Positions 8,691 to 17,539 are shown, numbered from the stretch's first letter. The stretch: 64,000 nucleotides of DNA from Pseudoalteromonas phenolica (GCF_001444405.1 NZ_CP013187.1:3224001-3288000); one strand, 5' to 3'. Notes: a model not told the origin generated them from the sequence alone. Numbers and translations are program-made.

Positions 8691-10169
8691 TTATCCTAAT
8701 AAACGTCGAATATAAACGAATAAATCACTGGCTAATAACCCCTTTGCGCCATCTTTAGCGGCTATCTGCGCTGCTAACCCATGAATATACACAGCCAACT
8801 GCGCAGCAATACTTGGAGCTAAACCTTGTGCAATTAAAGCAGCAATCATACCAGATAAAACGTCTCCCATCCCAGCGCTTGCCATCGCTGCAGTGCCTGA
8901 GCGGTTAATCGCTGTGCAGTTGCCATCATATATCAAACTACCCGGCCCCTTTAATACAGCAGTAGCCATATATTTCTCATGGAGTAACTTCACTACTTCA
9001 AAGCGAGCAGACATATTGCAATGCGTATCTAACAATCGCCTTGCCTCCCCTTCATGTGGCGTTAGCACACACTTTGGTAATTTTTTTGGCCGTTTTGCCA
9101 GTAAGTTTAAGCCATCGGCATCTACGACTATTTCACCACTAAATTGTAAAGCTGTATCAAACAACGCTTCAGCCCAGCTAGATTGACCTAACCCCGGCCC
9201 CAAGACTAAGACATCAGCTTTATTCATAAGTGCCAATAAATCAGTGTTATTTTCAACACCATGCACCATAAGCTCATATCGCCCTTGCAAAACCATAGCA
9301 ACATTATCTGGATGCGTTGCAACACTGACAAGCCCTGCGCCAGAACGTAAACAGGCCTCGGCTGCCAGCCTTATGGCACCAGCCATCCCTTTACCACCAC
9401 CAATCAATAACACGTGACCACATTGGTTTTTGTAGGTATCAATGGTTCTCACAGGGTTATTTGCAAGATGCGTTTGTTGATTAAGATAAGTTGCAGATGG
9501 TTGGACAAGCTCACTGAAAGCCTCTGCAACTCCCAACTCAGCTAAGTAGAGCCGACCGCAATACGCCGTTGCTTTACCCGTTAATAAGCCCTGCTTTAAA
9601 GCGATAAAAGTCAATGTGACATCAGCCCTAAAAGCACCAATTGCGACCTCTGAAGAATTTGCATTAACTCCACTTGGTACATCGATACTTACTTTAATTG
9701 CAGTGCTTTTTTCACATTGATTAAATATAGAGATAAGCGGAGCGCTTAAGTCACCTTTAAACCCTGTGCCAAATATACCATCAACTATCACATCAAACTT
9801 TTGCTGCTGAGGCCAACCTGCACTAAACTCAACTTCGCACAATTTTGCATGCTGATAGGCTTTAAGCGCATTTCCTTCTAATAAAGTGGGAGGAAATACG
9901 CTATAAACCACCACCTGTCGGCCCGTTTGTTGTAAATGCGCGGCCAGCAAGTAAGCATCTCCTGCGTTATTTCCTTTTCCCGCTAAGATCAAAATTCTCT
10001 CAGCGTCGACAAACTCAGCGTCGAACAAGCAAAATAGCGCCTCACCTGCTCGTTGCATTAATTGCCATAACGATAGACCCATTTTTTGAGCTGCCTGTGC
10101 CTCATACGCTTGTACTTGTTGGGCGAGATACGCGTATTGTGGTAAATTAGCGGTGTATTTAGCTTCCAA
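8691..10169 (-). CDS. nnr: Bifunctional NAD(P)HX epimerase / dehydratase Nnr
   Basis: Repairs hydrated NAD(P)H: the N-terminal YjeF-type domain epimerises NAD(P)HX, the C-terminal domain dehydrates S-NAD(P)HX. The epimerase part shows GKGNNAGDAYLLA; the dehydratase part shows LVLGPGLGQS, VVDADGLNLL, TPHEGEARRLL (PHPGE in most relatives) and GMGDVLSGMIAAL. The frame is open to 10301, but residues upstream are not family-like and overlap queG. I chose the TTG at 10167-10169 because the protein then begins just ahead of the conserved YLAQQVQAYE helix. The start codon is uncertain. Confidence 0.9.
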   Translation of the reverse strand: MEAKYTANLPQYAYLAQQVQAYEAQAAQKMGLSLWQLMQRAGEALFCLFDAEFVDAERILILAGKGNNAGDAYLLAAHLQQTGRQVVVYSVFPPTLLEGNALKAYQHAKLCEVEFSAGWPQQQKFDVIVDGIFGTGFKGDLSAPLISIFNQCEKSTAIKVSIDVPSGVNANSSEVAIGAFRADVTLTFIALKQGLLTGKATAYCGRLYLAELGVAEAFSELVQPSATYLNQQTHLANNPVRTIDTYKNQCGHVLLIGGGKGMAGAIRLAAEACLRSGAGLVSVATHPDNVAMVLQGRYELMVHGVENNTDLLALMNKADVLVLGPGLGQSSWAEALFDTALQFSGEIVVDADGLNLLAKRPKKLPKCVLTPHEGEARRLLDTHCNMSARFEVVKLLHEKYMATAVLKGPGSLIYDGNCTAINRSGTAAMASAGMGDVLSGMIAALIAQGLAPSIAAQLAVYIHGLAAQIAAKDGAKGLLASDLFVYIRRLLG

Positions 10170-10181
10170 GATTATGATTCC

Positions 10182-11315
10182 GTGACTGCCACTAAGATTG
10201 ATTATATTGAACTTGCTGCAAAAATTAAGCAATGGGGTAAAGAATTTGGCTTTGCCGAAGTTGGGATCACTGACATTGATCTGAGTGAGCATGAAGCCCA
10301 ACTACAACGCTGGTTAGATAATGGATATCATGGTGAGATGAGTTATATGGCCGCCCATGGCATGAAACGAGCAAGACCTGCGGAACTTGTCCCGGGTACT
10401 CAGCGGATAATCAGTGTAAAAATGAACTATTTACCGCCTGAAGCGAGTTTTGCCAAGGCGCTTGGAAACAAAGAAACTGCCTATATTAGCCGCTATGCGT
10501 TGGGTCGTGATTATCATAAAGTGATCCGAAACAAATTAAAAAAGCTTGGCCAAAAAATTGAGCAAGAAGTTGGACAATTTGGCTTTCGCCCTTTTGTTGA
10601 TTCAGCGCCAGTATTAGAACGCCAACTCGCAGAAAAAGCAGGCCTTGGGTGGCGTGGTAAGAATAGCTTATTAATCAATAAACAAGCTGGGTCATGGTTT
10701 TTTTTAGGGGAGTTATTTGTCGACTTACCACTTCCTATTGATGAATCAAATAAAGAGGAAGGCTGTGGAAAATGCACCGCCTGTTTAACACTGTGTCCTA
10801 CTGGCGCCATCGTTGAACCCTATGTTGTTGACGCTAGAAAGTGTATTTCGTATTTAACCATCGAGTTGCAGGGCCCCATCCCAGAACAATATCGTCCTCT
10901 ACTTGGTAATCGCGTATATGGGTGCGATGATTGCCAACTTGTTTGCCCATGGAATCGTTTTGGACAACTCACCCAAGAGGATGATTTTGCACCTCGAAAG
11001 AACCTCAAAGATCAAGAATTACTGACGCTATTTAGTTGGACAGAAGATACATTTCTAAAAAATACTGAAGGTAGTCCCATTCGTCGGATTGGTTTCGAAC
11101 GCTGGCAAAGGAACCTAGCTGTTGGGTTAGGAAATGCACCATTTAATCAAACCATAGTGGACGCATTAGAAAGTGCCTTTCATCAAAGTAGTGACTTGGT
11201 CAAAGAGCATATTGAATGGGCTTTAGAGCAACAAAGGCAAAAACAGTGTGATGAAGATAGAAAGCAATTGCGCTTGATCCGCATTATAGAAAAGGGACTT
11301 CCACGCGATGCTTAA
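10182..11315 (+). CDS. queG: Epoxyqueuosine reductase QueG
   Basis: Cobalamin- and Fe-S-dependent enzyme of the last step of queuosine tRNA modification. Two ferredoxin-type 4Fe-4S motifs are clear: CGKCTACLTLCPTGAI (Cys 195, 198, 201, 205) and CDDCQLVCPWNRF (Cys 248, 251, 255). FVDSAPVLER (138-147) contains the conserved catalytic-site Asp. The 377-residue length is typical. The start is GTG at 10182; the nearby ATG at 10174 is out of frame and stops at once. Only 12 bp separate it from the divergent nnr start. Confidence 0.96.
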   Translation: MTATKIDYIELAAKIKQWGKEFGFAEVGITDIDLSEHEAQLQRWLDNGYHGEMSYMAAHGMKRARPAELVPGTQRIISVKMNYLPPEASFAKALGNKETAYISRYALGRDYHKVIRNKLKKLGQKIEQEVGQFGFRPFVDSAPVLERQLAEKAGLGWRGKNSLLINKQAGSWFFLGELFVDLPLPIDESNKEEGCGKCTACLTLCPTGAIVEPYVVDARKCISYLTIELQGPIPEQYRPLLGNRVYGCDDCQLVCPWNRFGQLTQEDDFAPRKNLKDQELLTLFSWTEDTFLKNTEGSPIRRIGFERWQRNLAVGLGNAPFNQTIVDALESAFHQSSDLVKEHIEWALEQQRQKQCDEDRKQLRLIRIIEKGLPRDA

Positions 11316-11356
11316 TACCAATCCTCAATAATACTCAATCATTTTGAGGATTGGTA
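11316..11356. repeat. Short TACCAATC inverted-repeat element (MITE remnant)
   Basis: A perfect 13-bp inverted repeat (TACCAATCCTCAA / TTGAGGATTGGTA) flanks a 15-bp centre. Its left 20 bp nearly match the left end of the 150-bp element at 17540-17689, so it looks like an internally deleted copy. It begins at the queG stop and lies between two convergent genes, so it may also act as a transcription stop. Confidence 0.7.
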
Positions 11357-11375
11357 TAACAAATAGTAGTTGCCA

Positions 11376-12503
11376 CTACTTCTTATTTATTAACGATAGA
11401 TCGGCTTCAATTTCAGCAAAAGCGGTTCGAACCTTAGTGATTGACTCTTCACGTGCCACTGAGTTTTGAATCGCCTGATCTACATTGGTAAAGATAAACA
11501 CCTCCTGGTCTTCATCTAACCCCATGGTTGGAATACGGCTTTCAAACTGCTCCTGTAATGAACGAAACACCTCTTCGTTGTGTTTACGGTTATCGTCAAG
11601 CAGCGACATGAGTCCAGTGAACTTGCTGTGCACCATAGAAATAACCTCTGAAAGGTTTTGCTGCTGTTCCTGTAACTCTCTGCGAGTCAAAATTGACAAA
11701 AGTTGCTGCTCAGTCACACTCACAATGAAGCAAATATGATCACGAATACGACCATGCTTTTCTTCATCATTTTCTGGCATATTTAAGATCAATAAGCTGA
11801 GGTTTTCATAATTTACAAGTATGCGATTTTGAAACTCATGTAGTCGGCCTTTTGACTTAAGTATCTCAAAGAGCTCAAGCACAATCGGAGAACACAAACC
11901 TGATGACGCAAAATGCTGCCTATCGTCGTCAATCCTTAATTCCATATTACAATTTAGACCAAAGCTCGATAAACAACTTATTAATGCTTGCGCCAATTCT
12001 GTTACATGATCAATTTGGCCTATTTGCTCAATATAATTAACAATTTGCCCCATTTCACTGCTTGTCGCCATGGCGCTAAAGGCAGTACTCGTAGCATCTT
12101 CAACTTGTTGTTCGAGACTTTCTTTTTCAAGTAATATCTGGCCTAAATTACTTAGCTTACTTTTTAGTTCACCATGTGCAAAAGGCTTCACAATGTAGTC
12201 TTCTGCCCCCACGGAATATCCTTCCATACGCTCTTCAACAGAGCCTCGAGCAGATACAAACATAACTACAATGTCTTTAGTTGCAGGGTTTGCCTTAATT
12301 TGACGACACACTTCATAGCCATCCATACCCGGCATACTTACGTCGAGCAAGACGACTTGTGGAGAAAACGACTCTAATACTTCCAAACACTCTGGACCAC
12401 TCTCTGCAGTCACAAGTTGTAAGTCTAAATCTTCTAGGATTTCTTCTATGATCTCTAAATTAAACGGTTCGTCATCAACGGCTAAAATTCTTTGTAATGC
12501 CAT
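11376..12503 (-). CDS. Response regulator with uncharacterised C-terminal output region
   Basis: The N-terminal receiver domain (about 1-125) has acidic residues D10/D11, phospho-acceptor D54 (VVLLDVSMPG) and K106 (YIVKPF). The remaining 250 residues are not a DNA-binding, GGDEF, EAL or HD-GYP domain I recognise. They contain a helical linker, a block with RILVNYENLSLLILNMPEND, and a coiled C-terminus. The same region occurs in the regulator at 34495-35655. The gene is 58 nt downstream of the hybrid kinase on the same strand, so the two probably form a pathway. Output and target are unknown. Confidence 0.85.
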   Translation of the reverse strand: MALQRILAVDDEPFNLEIIEEILEDLDLQLVTAESGPECLEVLESFSPQVVLLDVSMPGMDGYEVCRQIKANPATKDIVVMFVSARGSVEERMEGYSVGAEDYIVKPFAHGELKSKLSNLGQILLEKESLEQQVEDATSTAFSAMATSSEMGQIVNYIEQIGQIDHVTELAQALISCLSSFGLNCNMELRIDDDRQHFASSGLCSPIVLELFEILKSKGRLHEFQNRILVNYENLSLLILNMPENDEEKHGRIRDHICFIVSVTEQQLLSILTRRELQEQQQNLSEVISMVHSKFTGLMSLLDDNRKHNEEVFRSLQEQFESRIPTMGLDEDQEVFIFTNVDQAIQNSVAREESITKVRTAFAEIEADLSLINKK

Positions 12504-12561
12504 GAGCTATTCCTTTTCTTGATACCTGTAGAATAGTTATAGTCTTGGTTTTGCAAGTTTG

Positions 12562-14523
12562 CTAAACCATTAATTCGTTTTGTTTCTTTAATGGTAACTC
12601 AATCATCACGGTAGCACCGCCATTATTGTTGTTTTCGGCACAAATATAACCCTTATGTAGTAGTATAAACTCCTTACAAATGGCCAAACCAAGACCTGTA
12701 CCACCAGCGCCACTGTTAGTTTTACTGCTCTGTACAAACTTAGAAAATACCTGTTCTAGTTCATCTTCAGGAATACCAACCCCACGGTCACTAATCGAAA
12801 TATGAACCTTTTCTTCGTCTAATGTAATTGCAACGCCAACTTCACTGTCTTTGGGACTGAATTTAAGCGCATTACCTAACAAGTTTCGTATTACCTGATT
12901 AAGCTGCTCTTGGTCGCAAAACAGTGGTAACCGATCAACGGGTGAATTAACGCGAATTTGTATGCCCTTTTCCATTGCTGAGCCTGCGACATCTTCAATA
13001 CCCGTTTTGATGATCGCCATTAAATCATGGTTACTTGGATTAAACGGGAAATGACCCGCATCAAGCTTTGAAAGGTCTAACAAATTATTCAACAATAAAA
13101 GCAGACGCTCACCACTGGTTTCTATTCGAGATAAGTACTTTTTCAGTTTATCAATTGGTGTTTCGCCAGCGCCAAGTTTGTCTAACCCAAAGCGAGCAAA
13201 ACTTAAAATAGAATGCATGGGAGTACGCAGCTCATGGGACATATTGGCTAAAAACTCAGATTTACTTTGGTTAGCCGCTTCAGCATCATCTTTTGCTTTT
13301 TGTAACTGCGCAGTTCGTGCCTGTACTTCAACTTCTAATACTTCTTTCGCCTCTTCTAGCAGTTGTTGCTTTTTCTTAAGCTGCGTCACATTTTTTAATA
13401 TCACTGCAAATGCCATTTCACCATGATGATCTATTTCGGTGAAAGTGCCCATGAGAGGCACTGAACCATTTTCTCTTGGCAGTAATAGTTCAAAGTTAAA
13501 ATGTCGATGAGCACCAACACCTTGGATAGCCGTTTTCAGACCCGATGAGGTTTCTTTATCAAATAATTCAAAAATTGAATGCTCAGGTAGCTCTTCAGGA
13601 GAAAGTTTTAATAATTCGCCACAAGCATCATTCGCTTCAATAATTTTGCCATTTCGAGAGAACAATATAATAGGATCAGGCGTGTGTTTATAGATGACCC
13701 GCAGTAAACTATCTCTTTCAATTAATGCATCAACAGTATCTTGCAATCGCTCAACAAGCTCTTGGTTGTGACGTTTTAATAGTTCGGTTTGCCATAACTT
13801 GTGTAGAGATTGCAGTAGTTCACTTTCATCAAAAGGCTTTATTAAAACATCTTCAACGCCTTGACGAATGGCTTCCATCATATCTACTTGATTAGCACGA
13901 GAGGTAAACAATAAACATCGACAATGTGGAGAAACCATTTTAAGTGCATTAAAGACTTCAAGCCCCGTGCCTTGCTCTAAATTAAAATCACTGATTAATA
14001 AATCCACATCATTATTTTTAGCTAGCTCTAACGCTTCATCTTTACCAAGTGCTGTTAACACTTGAAGCTGAGCACCGCGTAGGCTGGTAGCCAGAGATTC
14101 AAGCCGCTCGTGATAATGATCAACTAACAACACTTTTGGTAACACCAATCGTGAATCAATTCCAATCTCTAAAACTCGCTCTAATAAGTTAGTAATTTCT
14201 TTATTGGCGAAGAATGGATAAATCACAATACCATTGGGTAAAGCGCGGTTAAATTGACTAAAAACCTGTAAGTGCTCTGTATTGTCTGGCTTAGGTGCGA
14301 GTAATATTAATTTAGGGTGTGCACGTAAAACAGATAGACTGTCTAAATATTCACTCGGAATACCATGCGCAATTGCAACGACACCATATTGATCATAATC
14401 AAAGGCCTCATTCAACATTCGATAATGAATGTGCTCTACTTCACCGCCGAGTAACTCAAACAGCACCTTTAGTCGCATAGCCAGTACACTGTTGCTATCA
14501 ATTATCAGAATTTTATTAGACAT
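12562..14523 (-). CDS. Hybrid sensor histidine kinase (pseudo-REC, REC, PAS, HisKA, HATPase)
   Basis: Order: N-terminal receiver-like region (about 1-125) without a clear phospho-acceptor; a complete receiver (about 129-247) with D179 (LLISDFNLEQG) and K229; PAS (about 272-385, ILFSRNGKIIEANDACGELL); coiled coil; HisKA with H430 (FLANMSHELRTPMHS); HATPase_c with NLLGNALKFSP, DRGVGIPEDE and GAGGTGLGLAI. No membrane segment or signal peptide is visible, so it is probably a cytoplasmic kinase that receives phosphate or signals through its own receivers. Its likely partner is the response regulator immediately downstream. Confidence 0.92.
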   Translation of the reverse strand: MSNKILIIDSNSVLAMRLKVLFELLGGEVEHIHYRMLNEAFDYDQYGVVAIAHGIPSEYLDSLSVLRAHPKLILLAPKPDNTEHLQVFSQFNRALPNGIVIYPFFANKEITNLLERVLEIGIDSRLVLPKVLLVDHYHERLESLATSLRGAQLQVLTALGKDEALELAKNNDVDLLISDFNLEQGTGLEVFNALKMVSPHCRCLLFTSRANQVDMMEAIRQGVEDVLIKPFDESELLQSLHKLWQTELLKRHNQELVERLQDTVDALIERDSLLRVIYKHTPDPIILFSRNGKIIEANDACGELLKLSPEELPEHSIFELFDKETSSGLKTAIQGVGAHRHFNFELLLPRENGSVPLMGTFTEIDHHGEMAFAVILKNVTQLKKKQQLLEEAKEVLEVEVQARTAQLQKAKDDAEAANQSKSEFLANMSHELRTPMHSILSFARFGLDKLGAGETPIDKLKKYLSRIETSGERLLLLLNNLLDLSKLDAGHFPFNPSNHDLMAIIKTGIEDVAGSAMEKGIQIRVNSPVDRLPLFCDQEQLNQVIRNLLGNALKFSPKDSEVGVAITLDEEKVHISISDRGVGIPEDELEQVFSKFVQSSKTNSGAGGTGLGLAICKEFILLHKGYICAENNNNGGATVMIELPLKKQNELMV

Positions 14524-14615
14524 AGCTTATTCTTAAATTCTATTTCCTTGCCAAACAAATGTCCGCTGACAGGATAAACCCACACATGAGCAACTTAATG
14601 ATCGTTTTTGAACGA

Positions 14616-15101
14616 TCAAAGGTGCTTCCCTAGAATAGTCAAACTATATGTCTGATCGTCCATTTCCGCCACTTGAGGAAACTCCCCCCATACGGCGTAG
14701 CTATGCTGTTTAAATAGCTTAATACTTGGGGTGTTATGTGAAAATACAAAACCAAGTAATACTTTTAGACCTATTTCTCGACCATGCTCTTCGGCAAATT
14801 CAAGTAATTTCTTACCCAACCCTTGGCCACGTGCTTTGTGAGTAATGTAAATACTGATTTCTTTACAACCTTGATATGCAGGTCGCCCATAAAAGTCTTT
14901 ATAACTTAACCATCCCTGCACATGCTCTCCCTCGCAACAGACAAAAATAGGCGAATGCGTGTTATGACTTTCAAACCAAGCTATCCGAGACTCAACAGTC
15001 ACAGGCACGGTGTCAGCAGTCACCATACGGCTGGCAATGGTTTCGTTGTAAATGGCAACTATCGCCTCTAAATCTGATGCTTTTGCATAGCGAATATTCA
15101 T
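14616..15101 (-). CDS. GNAT N-acetyltransferase, phosphinothricin/amino-acid acetyltransferase type
   Basis: 161-residue GNAT protein. It begins MNIRYAKASDLEAIVAIYNE, the usual N-terminus of the PAT/MnaT-like group, which N-acetylates small amine or amino-acid substrates; the substrate here is unknown. The acetyl-CoA loop is ARGQGLGKKLLEFA, and SHNTPSIKLFKQHSY is the typical C-terminal block. The frame is open to 15158, but upstream residues are not family-like, so I start at the ATG of MNIRYAK. An inverted repeat (tgatcgtt / aacgatca, 14599-14618) straddles the stop and may be a weak terminator. Confidence 0.88.
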   Translation of the reverse strand: MNIRYAKASDLEAIVAIYNETIASRMVTADTVPVTVESRIAWFESHNTHSPIFVCCEGEHVQGWLSYKDFYGRPAYQGCKEISIYITHKARGQGLGKKLLEFAEEHGREIGLKVLLGFVFSHNTPSIKLFKQHSYAVWGEFPQVAEMDDQTYSLTILGKHL

Positions 15102-15177
15102 TACTTTTACTCTACAATGATCGTGGTAAACGAAGAATTCGTATCTTAAACTAGTCAAATAAAAAATGGGAAAACAT

Positions 15178-15717
15178 ATGTGTAAGTATTTATTAAGTTT
15201 AATGATTTTGTGCTATGCGCTGCTAACAACGCCAGTGCAGGCAAATACCTGCGATGACTTCACGAATGTCACAATGCGCAAACTACACTCTGATGAATCA
15301 GTGAACTTCTGCGAATTTAAAGATAAACCACTTCTAATTGTGAATACGGCAAGTAATTGTGGTTTTACAGGTCAGTTTGAAGAACTTGAAGCGCTTCACA
15401 ATAAATATAAAGACAAGGGCCTAGTAGTTATTGGTTTTCCAAGCGACGACTTCTTTCAAGAAGAGAACGATGAAGCTGACACTGCCGAAGTTTGTTACGT
15501 CAACTACGGTGTAACATTCACAATGCTGTCAACATCAGCAGTGCGCGGTGACGATGCAAACCCAATTTTTAAACATCTAAATGCAGAGACTAGTTCACCA
15601 AAGTGGAACTTTTACAAATACCTTGTTTCAGCAGACAGAAAAACAGTACAACGCTTCAATAGCCGCACTAAGCCGCTTTCTGCGAATTTAACTCAAGCGA
15701 TTGAAAATTCACTATAA
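15178..15717 (+). CDS. Exported glutathione peroxidase-family protein
   Basis: Thiol peroxidase of the Cys-type GPx family with an N-terminal signal peptide (MCKYLLSLMILCYALL to about VQA), so it acts in the periplasm. The peroxidatic Cys is in NTASNCGFTGQ; the Trp-Asn pair is in KWNFYKYLV. The usual FPCNQFG block, which supplies the catalytic Gln, reads FPSDDFF here. The start at 15178 is favoured by GGGA six nt upstream; an in-frame ATG at 15166 lacks such a site. The reductant may be thioredoxin-like rather than glutathione, as for many bacterial members. Confidence 0.88.
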   Translation: MCKYLLSLMILCYALLTTPVQANTCDDFTNVTMRKLHSDESVNFCEFKDKPLLIVNTASNCGFTGQFEELEALHNKYKDKGLVVIGFPSDDFFQEENDEADTAEVCYVNYGVTFTMLSTSAVRGDDANPIFKHLNAETSSPKWNFYKYLVSADRKTVQRFNSRTKPLSANLTQAIENSL

Positions 15718-15798
15718 CCGTTGCATGAGAAAAAATTCTATCTATACTAGAATAAACTATGAGTAAATATTGCTCAGAATCAGAATTATGGAGAATGT

Positions 15799-16080
15799 AT
15801 GACAGTTGCAAGTGCAAGACATATTTTAGTTGAAAGCGAAGCGCTTTGCCTAGAATTAAAATCGGAAATAGAGCAAGGTGCAGACTTCGCAGAACTTGCA
15901 AAGAAACACTCAAGCTGTCCTTCTGGTCAAGATGGTGGTGAGCTCGGCGAATTTGGCCCAGGTATGATGGTACCTGAGTTCGACAAGGTGGTTTTTTCGG
16001 CGCCAGTTAACGAAGTACAAGGCCCTGTTCAAACTCAATTTGGTTATCACTTATTAGAAGTGACAAGTCGAACAGAATAA
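15799..16080 (+). CDS. ppiC: Parvulin-type peptidyl-prolyl cis-trans isomerase PpiC
   Basis: A 93-residue single-domain parvulin without signal peptide, so cytoplasmic. It shows the family pattern ARHILVESEALCLELKSEI, then FAELAKKHSSCPSGQDGGELGEFGPGMMVPEFD, and ends QFGYHLLEVTSR. Size and sequence fit the PpiC stand-alone group. It is preceded by a purine-rich ATGGAGA site and followed by a strong terminator at 16096-16118. Confidence 0.95.
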   Translation: MTVASARHILVESEALCLELKSEIEQGADFAELAKKHSSCPSGQDGGELGEFGPGMMVPEFDKVVFSAPVNEVQGPVQTQFGYHLLEVTSRTE

Positions 16081-16095
16081 TCAAATATTTATTCG

Positions 16096-16118
16096 AAAGC
16101 CGCTCCAGCGGCTTTTTT
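16096..16118 (+). terminator. Rho-independent terminator after ppiC
   Basis: Perfect 9-bp stem (aaagccgct / agcggcttt) with a 2-nt spacer and a run of seven T. It ends the ppiC transcript. Confidence 0.9.
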
Positions 16119-16164
16119 TATACCCATTTAATTTTCAAATAACATAAAAGATAGGAGCCGGTTT

Positions 16165-16746
16165 ATGCGCTTATATGGTTCTGATACCTCCCCCTACGCT
16201 CGCCGTATTCGTATGTTTGCTCATTTTCACCAATTTGATCTGCCTTACACATGTTTAGATATATTTGCACAAACAGATCGAGAAACTATGGTTGAGCACA
16301 ATCCAACTCGGAAAATTCCATTCTTGACTGACGGTGACTTAAATATTGCAGACTCGGGGTTAATTATGCGTTATTTGACTGAGCAACAGCAGTTACCAGA
16401 AATGTCTTGGTGGCAAGCTAATCAGTTGGTACAAATAGATGCCTGTAATGACTCACTAATTGAGTTACTACTTTGCCACCGCTCAGGCTTTGATACTGCC
16501 GATGATAAGTTATTTTTTAACCTGCAATATGAACGCATTGCTGCACTTTTAGCCTATTTAAATGAACAATGTATGAAAGAAGCGTTTTTAGAAAGCAGTT
16601 ACCTCAAGATCAGTTTATACTGCCTGCTAGATTGGATCTTGTTTCGTGATCTCTATAATTTGCAAGACTTTGCAGCCTTGGTGGCATTTCATCAAGTACA
16701 AGAAGACTTGCCGGGTGTAGCACAAACTGATCCTCGACACTCTTGA
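16165..16746 (+). CDS. Glutathione S-transferase family protein
   Basis: A 193-residue GST-like protein. The thioredoxin-fold N-terminus begins MRLYGSDTSPYARRIRMFAH, with Ser in the position held by Ser or Cys in bacterial GSTs. NPTRKIPFLTDGDLNIADSGLIMRYL contains the cis-Pro (KIPFL) and the Glu/Asp-Ser glutathione motif (ADS). The C-terminal helical half is less conserved. It may be a detoxification or thiol-transfer enzyme; the substrate cannot be read from the sequence. It is followed after 18 nt by the DUF2750 gene. Confidence 0.85.
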   Translation: MRLYGSDTSPYARRIRMFAHFHQFDLPYTCLDIFAQTDRETMVEHNPTRKIPFLTDGDLNIADSGLIMRYLTEQQQLPEMSWWQANQLVQIDACNDSLIELLLCHRSGFDTADDKLFFNLQYERIAALLAYLNEQCMKEAFLESSYLKISLYCLLDWILFRDLYNLQDFAALVAFHQVQEDLPGVAQTDPRHS

Positions 16747-16764
16747 TAGCTTAAACAGGATAAG

Positions 16765-17118
16765 ATGATGAGCGAAATCGAAATTGAATCAGAATTAGTC
16801 ACATTTGTTGAGCAAGCCCGCCTTGGTGCGCAAGTTTGGGCTTTAGGCGCAGAAGATGGTGGCGTCGTTGTTTGCGAATCAAACCAGTTTGAAAATGCAG
16901 ATGTCCTTTTGTTATGGGACAGTGAAGAAAAAGCAAAAGCACAATGTAAAGACGAGTGGCAAGCATACTCGCCAATGGCTATCGACCTAGACGAATTATT
17001 AGACGAGTGGGTTGAAGACTTAAACGAAGACCAAGCATTATTTGGCCTAAACTGGAACGATGAAAACGTGTGTGTGGAAATTGAGCCTACTGGCTTAGCG
17101 CGCGCTTTGTGTGATTAA
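16765..17118 (+). CDS. DUF2750 family protein
   Basis: A small acidic cytoplasmic protein of 117 residues matching the DUF2750 pattern, with VWALGAEDGGVVVCES near the start and ADVLLLWDSEEKAKAQ in the middle. The function of this family is unknown. AGGA upstream of the first of two adjacent ATGs supports this start (the second ATG would remove one residue). Its last 24 bp overlap the end of the convergent VOC gene. Confidence 0.8.
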   Translation: MMSEIEIESELVTFVEQARLGAQVWALGAEDGGVVVCESNQFENADVLLLWDSEEKAKAQCKDEWQAYSPMAIDLDELLDEWVEDLNEDQALFGLNWNDENVCVEIEPTGLARALCD

Positions 17119-17484
17119 TGCAATCAATGTACCTTCAATAGCACGCACATAAGCTTGTGTGTGCTCGCCTTTGTGGCTAGGCGGCATAAGCGGCTCTGCG
17201 CCCGCTGAAACCGCCTTATCATAACTCTCAACGACATTTTCACACTCGATACACAATTCAAACCCCAGTGCGGGTTGCTTTGGATGGCTACGAATATAAC
17301 TTTGCTTAAACTGTGCTTGCGCCAAAGGGTGTGAGGCAAAGCCAAGTGTCACCATACCGGTATCTAACTCACCATAATCAGCCGTTTCTGTCAGTGCCGT
17401 AGTCGCAAAACCAAAAGCTTGATAGTAAAAATCTAACGCCTCTTCAACTGAGTCGACATAAATGATTGTTTTTAAATACTGCAT
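17095..17484 (-). CDS. VOC (glyoxalase/bleomycin-resistance fold) family protein
   Basis: A 129-residue protein of the vicinal oxygen chelate superfamily: MQYLKTIIYVDSVEEALDFYYQAFGF is the usual first beta-alpha unit, and the C-terminal IEGTLIALI resembles the second module. It could be a metal-dependent lyase or dioxygenase, or a ligand-binding protein; no substrate is evident. It is convergent with and overlaps the DUF2750 gene by 24 bp. Confidence 0.82.
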   Translation of the reverse strand: MQYLKTIIYVDSVEEALDFYYQAFGFATTALTETADYGELDTGMVTLGFASHPLAQAQFKQSYIRSHPKQPALGFELCIECENVVESYDKAVSAGAEPLMPPSHKGEHTQAYVRAIEGTLIALITQSAR

Positions 17485-17539
17485 GTTCAGAAGTAGGTTA
17501 AAAATCGCTTAAACTAAGCATACTATTTGAACAGCAAAA

